Positions 4,980 through 5,154 of a DNA stretch of 5,154 nucleotides are shown here, piece after piece. Position numbers and translations under genes: made by a program. Within the stretch, counting starts at the first letter, position 1. The number at the start of each line of letters is the position of its first letter. Below the pieces are notes generated by a model. It was not told the DNA's origin and ran no database searches. It saw only the letters and a program-made list of their open reading frames with translations. This DNA comes from a bacterium. Its GTDB lineage: Bacteria > Latescibacterota > Latescibacteria > Latescibacterales > Latescibacteraceae. The DNA lies in NCBI GenBank assembly GCA_021372535.1, contig JAJFUH010000216.1, positions 1 through 5,154 of the forward strand, read 5' to 3'.

Positions 4980-5154
4980 ATGAAACGGCGGACGTTTATC
5001 AGGGGTCTTGGCGCGGCGGCTTCTGCATTGCCTTTCCTGGGGTGTTCGGTGCTTTCGGGAAGCGGTAAATACCGTGCGAAGATGCCTCAGGGAGCTATTG
5101 CTCAAACGACCCTCGGGAAAACGGGTATCAAGATTTCGCGCTTCGGTTTCGGCT
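4980..5154 (+). CDS. Tat-exported aldo/keto reductase, N-terminal part (runs off window)
   Basis: The first 58 codons of a gene cut by the window end. ATG at 4980 has GGAGG 4 bases upstream. The protein opens with a Tat signal, MKRRTFIRG, then a hydrophobic stretch and LPFLGC (17-22). C22 may be a lipidation site, making it a Tat lipoprotein, although F at -3 is not ideal. After a linker, TTLGKTGIKISRFGFG (43-58) is the first strand typical of aldo/keto reductases, NADPH-dependent TIM-barrel enzymes acting on sugars and carbonyl compounds. The catalytic tetrad lies beyond the window, so activity cannot be judged. It is divergent from the oxidoreductase/CBM9 operon and shares its 424-base upstream region. 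Tat export fits a protein folded with cofactor in the cytoplasm before transport. Confidence 0.85.
   Translation, partial: MKRRTFIRGLGAAASALPFLGCSVLSGSGKYRAKMPQGAIAQTTLGKTGIKISRFGFG

Noticed and set aside
1-5154. tRNA, rRNA or CRISPR array
   Set aside because: No cloverleaf-like sequence, rRNA motif or regularly spaced direct repeats were seen on either strand.

Overview
The window looks like chromosomal DNA from an uncultured Gram-negative environmental bacterium. Two genes start with Tat (twin-arginine) export signals on sugar-oxidoreductase-type proteins, two more encode exported carbohydrate-binding proteins, coding DNA is of moderate GC, and the AT-rich intergenic regions are full of palindromic repeats. 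This combination is typical of polysaccharide-degrading lineages of the Latescibacterota, Planctomycetota or FCB type. No phylogenetic marker is present, so that placement is only a guess.

Layout from left to right. Positions 1-232 hold no gene; they hold a truncated copy (A) of a dispersed repeat and a hairpin. A minus-strand gene at 233-1150 encodes a zinc-ribbon SAM-dependent methyltransferase. Positions 1151-1700 (550 bases) hold no gene; they hold a promoter-like motif for the methyltransferase, a complex inverted-repeat element, the second copy (B) of the dispersed repeat, and two palindromes just past the next gene. A minus-strand, operon-like set of three genes follows, read from right to left: a Tat-exported Gfo/Idh/MocA-like protein (4555-3377, GTG start), then two tandem paralogous exported CBM9-like proteins (3306-2518 and 2492-1701). 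Positions 4556-4979 (424 bases) form a divergent regulatory region. At 4980 a plus-strand Tat-exported aldo/keto reductase gene begins and runs off the window.

The operon and the divergent aldo/keto reductase share one intergenic region and both encode exported oxidoreductase-type proteins. Together with the two CBM9 proteins they suggest a periplasmic or cell-surface module that binds and oxidises or reduces a carbohydrate. That role is inferred; no catalytic glycoside hydrolase or transporter is visible. The methyltransferase has its own promoter-like motif and is probably a separate transcription unit.

The most notable non-coding signals are four. A 240-bp MITE-like element at 4579-4818 is bounded by perfect 18-bp inverted repeats and lies between a candidate promoter and the operon. 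A 7-bp hairpin fills the linker between the CBM9 paralogs and presents the Shine-Dalgarno sequence in its loop. A dispersed repeat has a 27-nt identical core downstream of two different minus-strand genes. The two CBM9 genes are a gapless tandem duplication at a constant offset of 817 bp.
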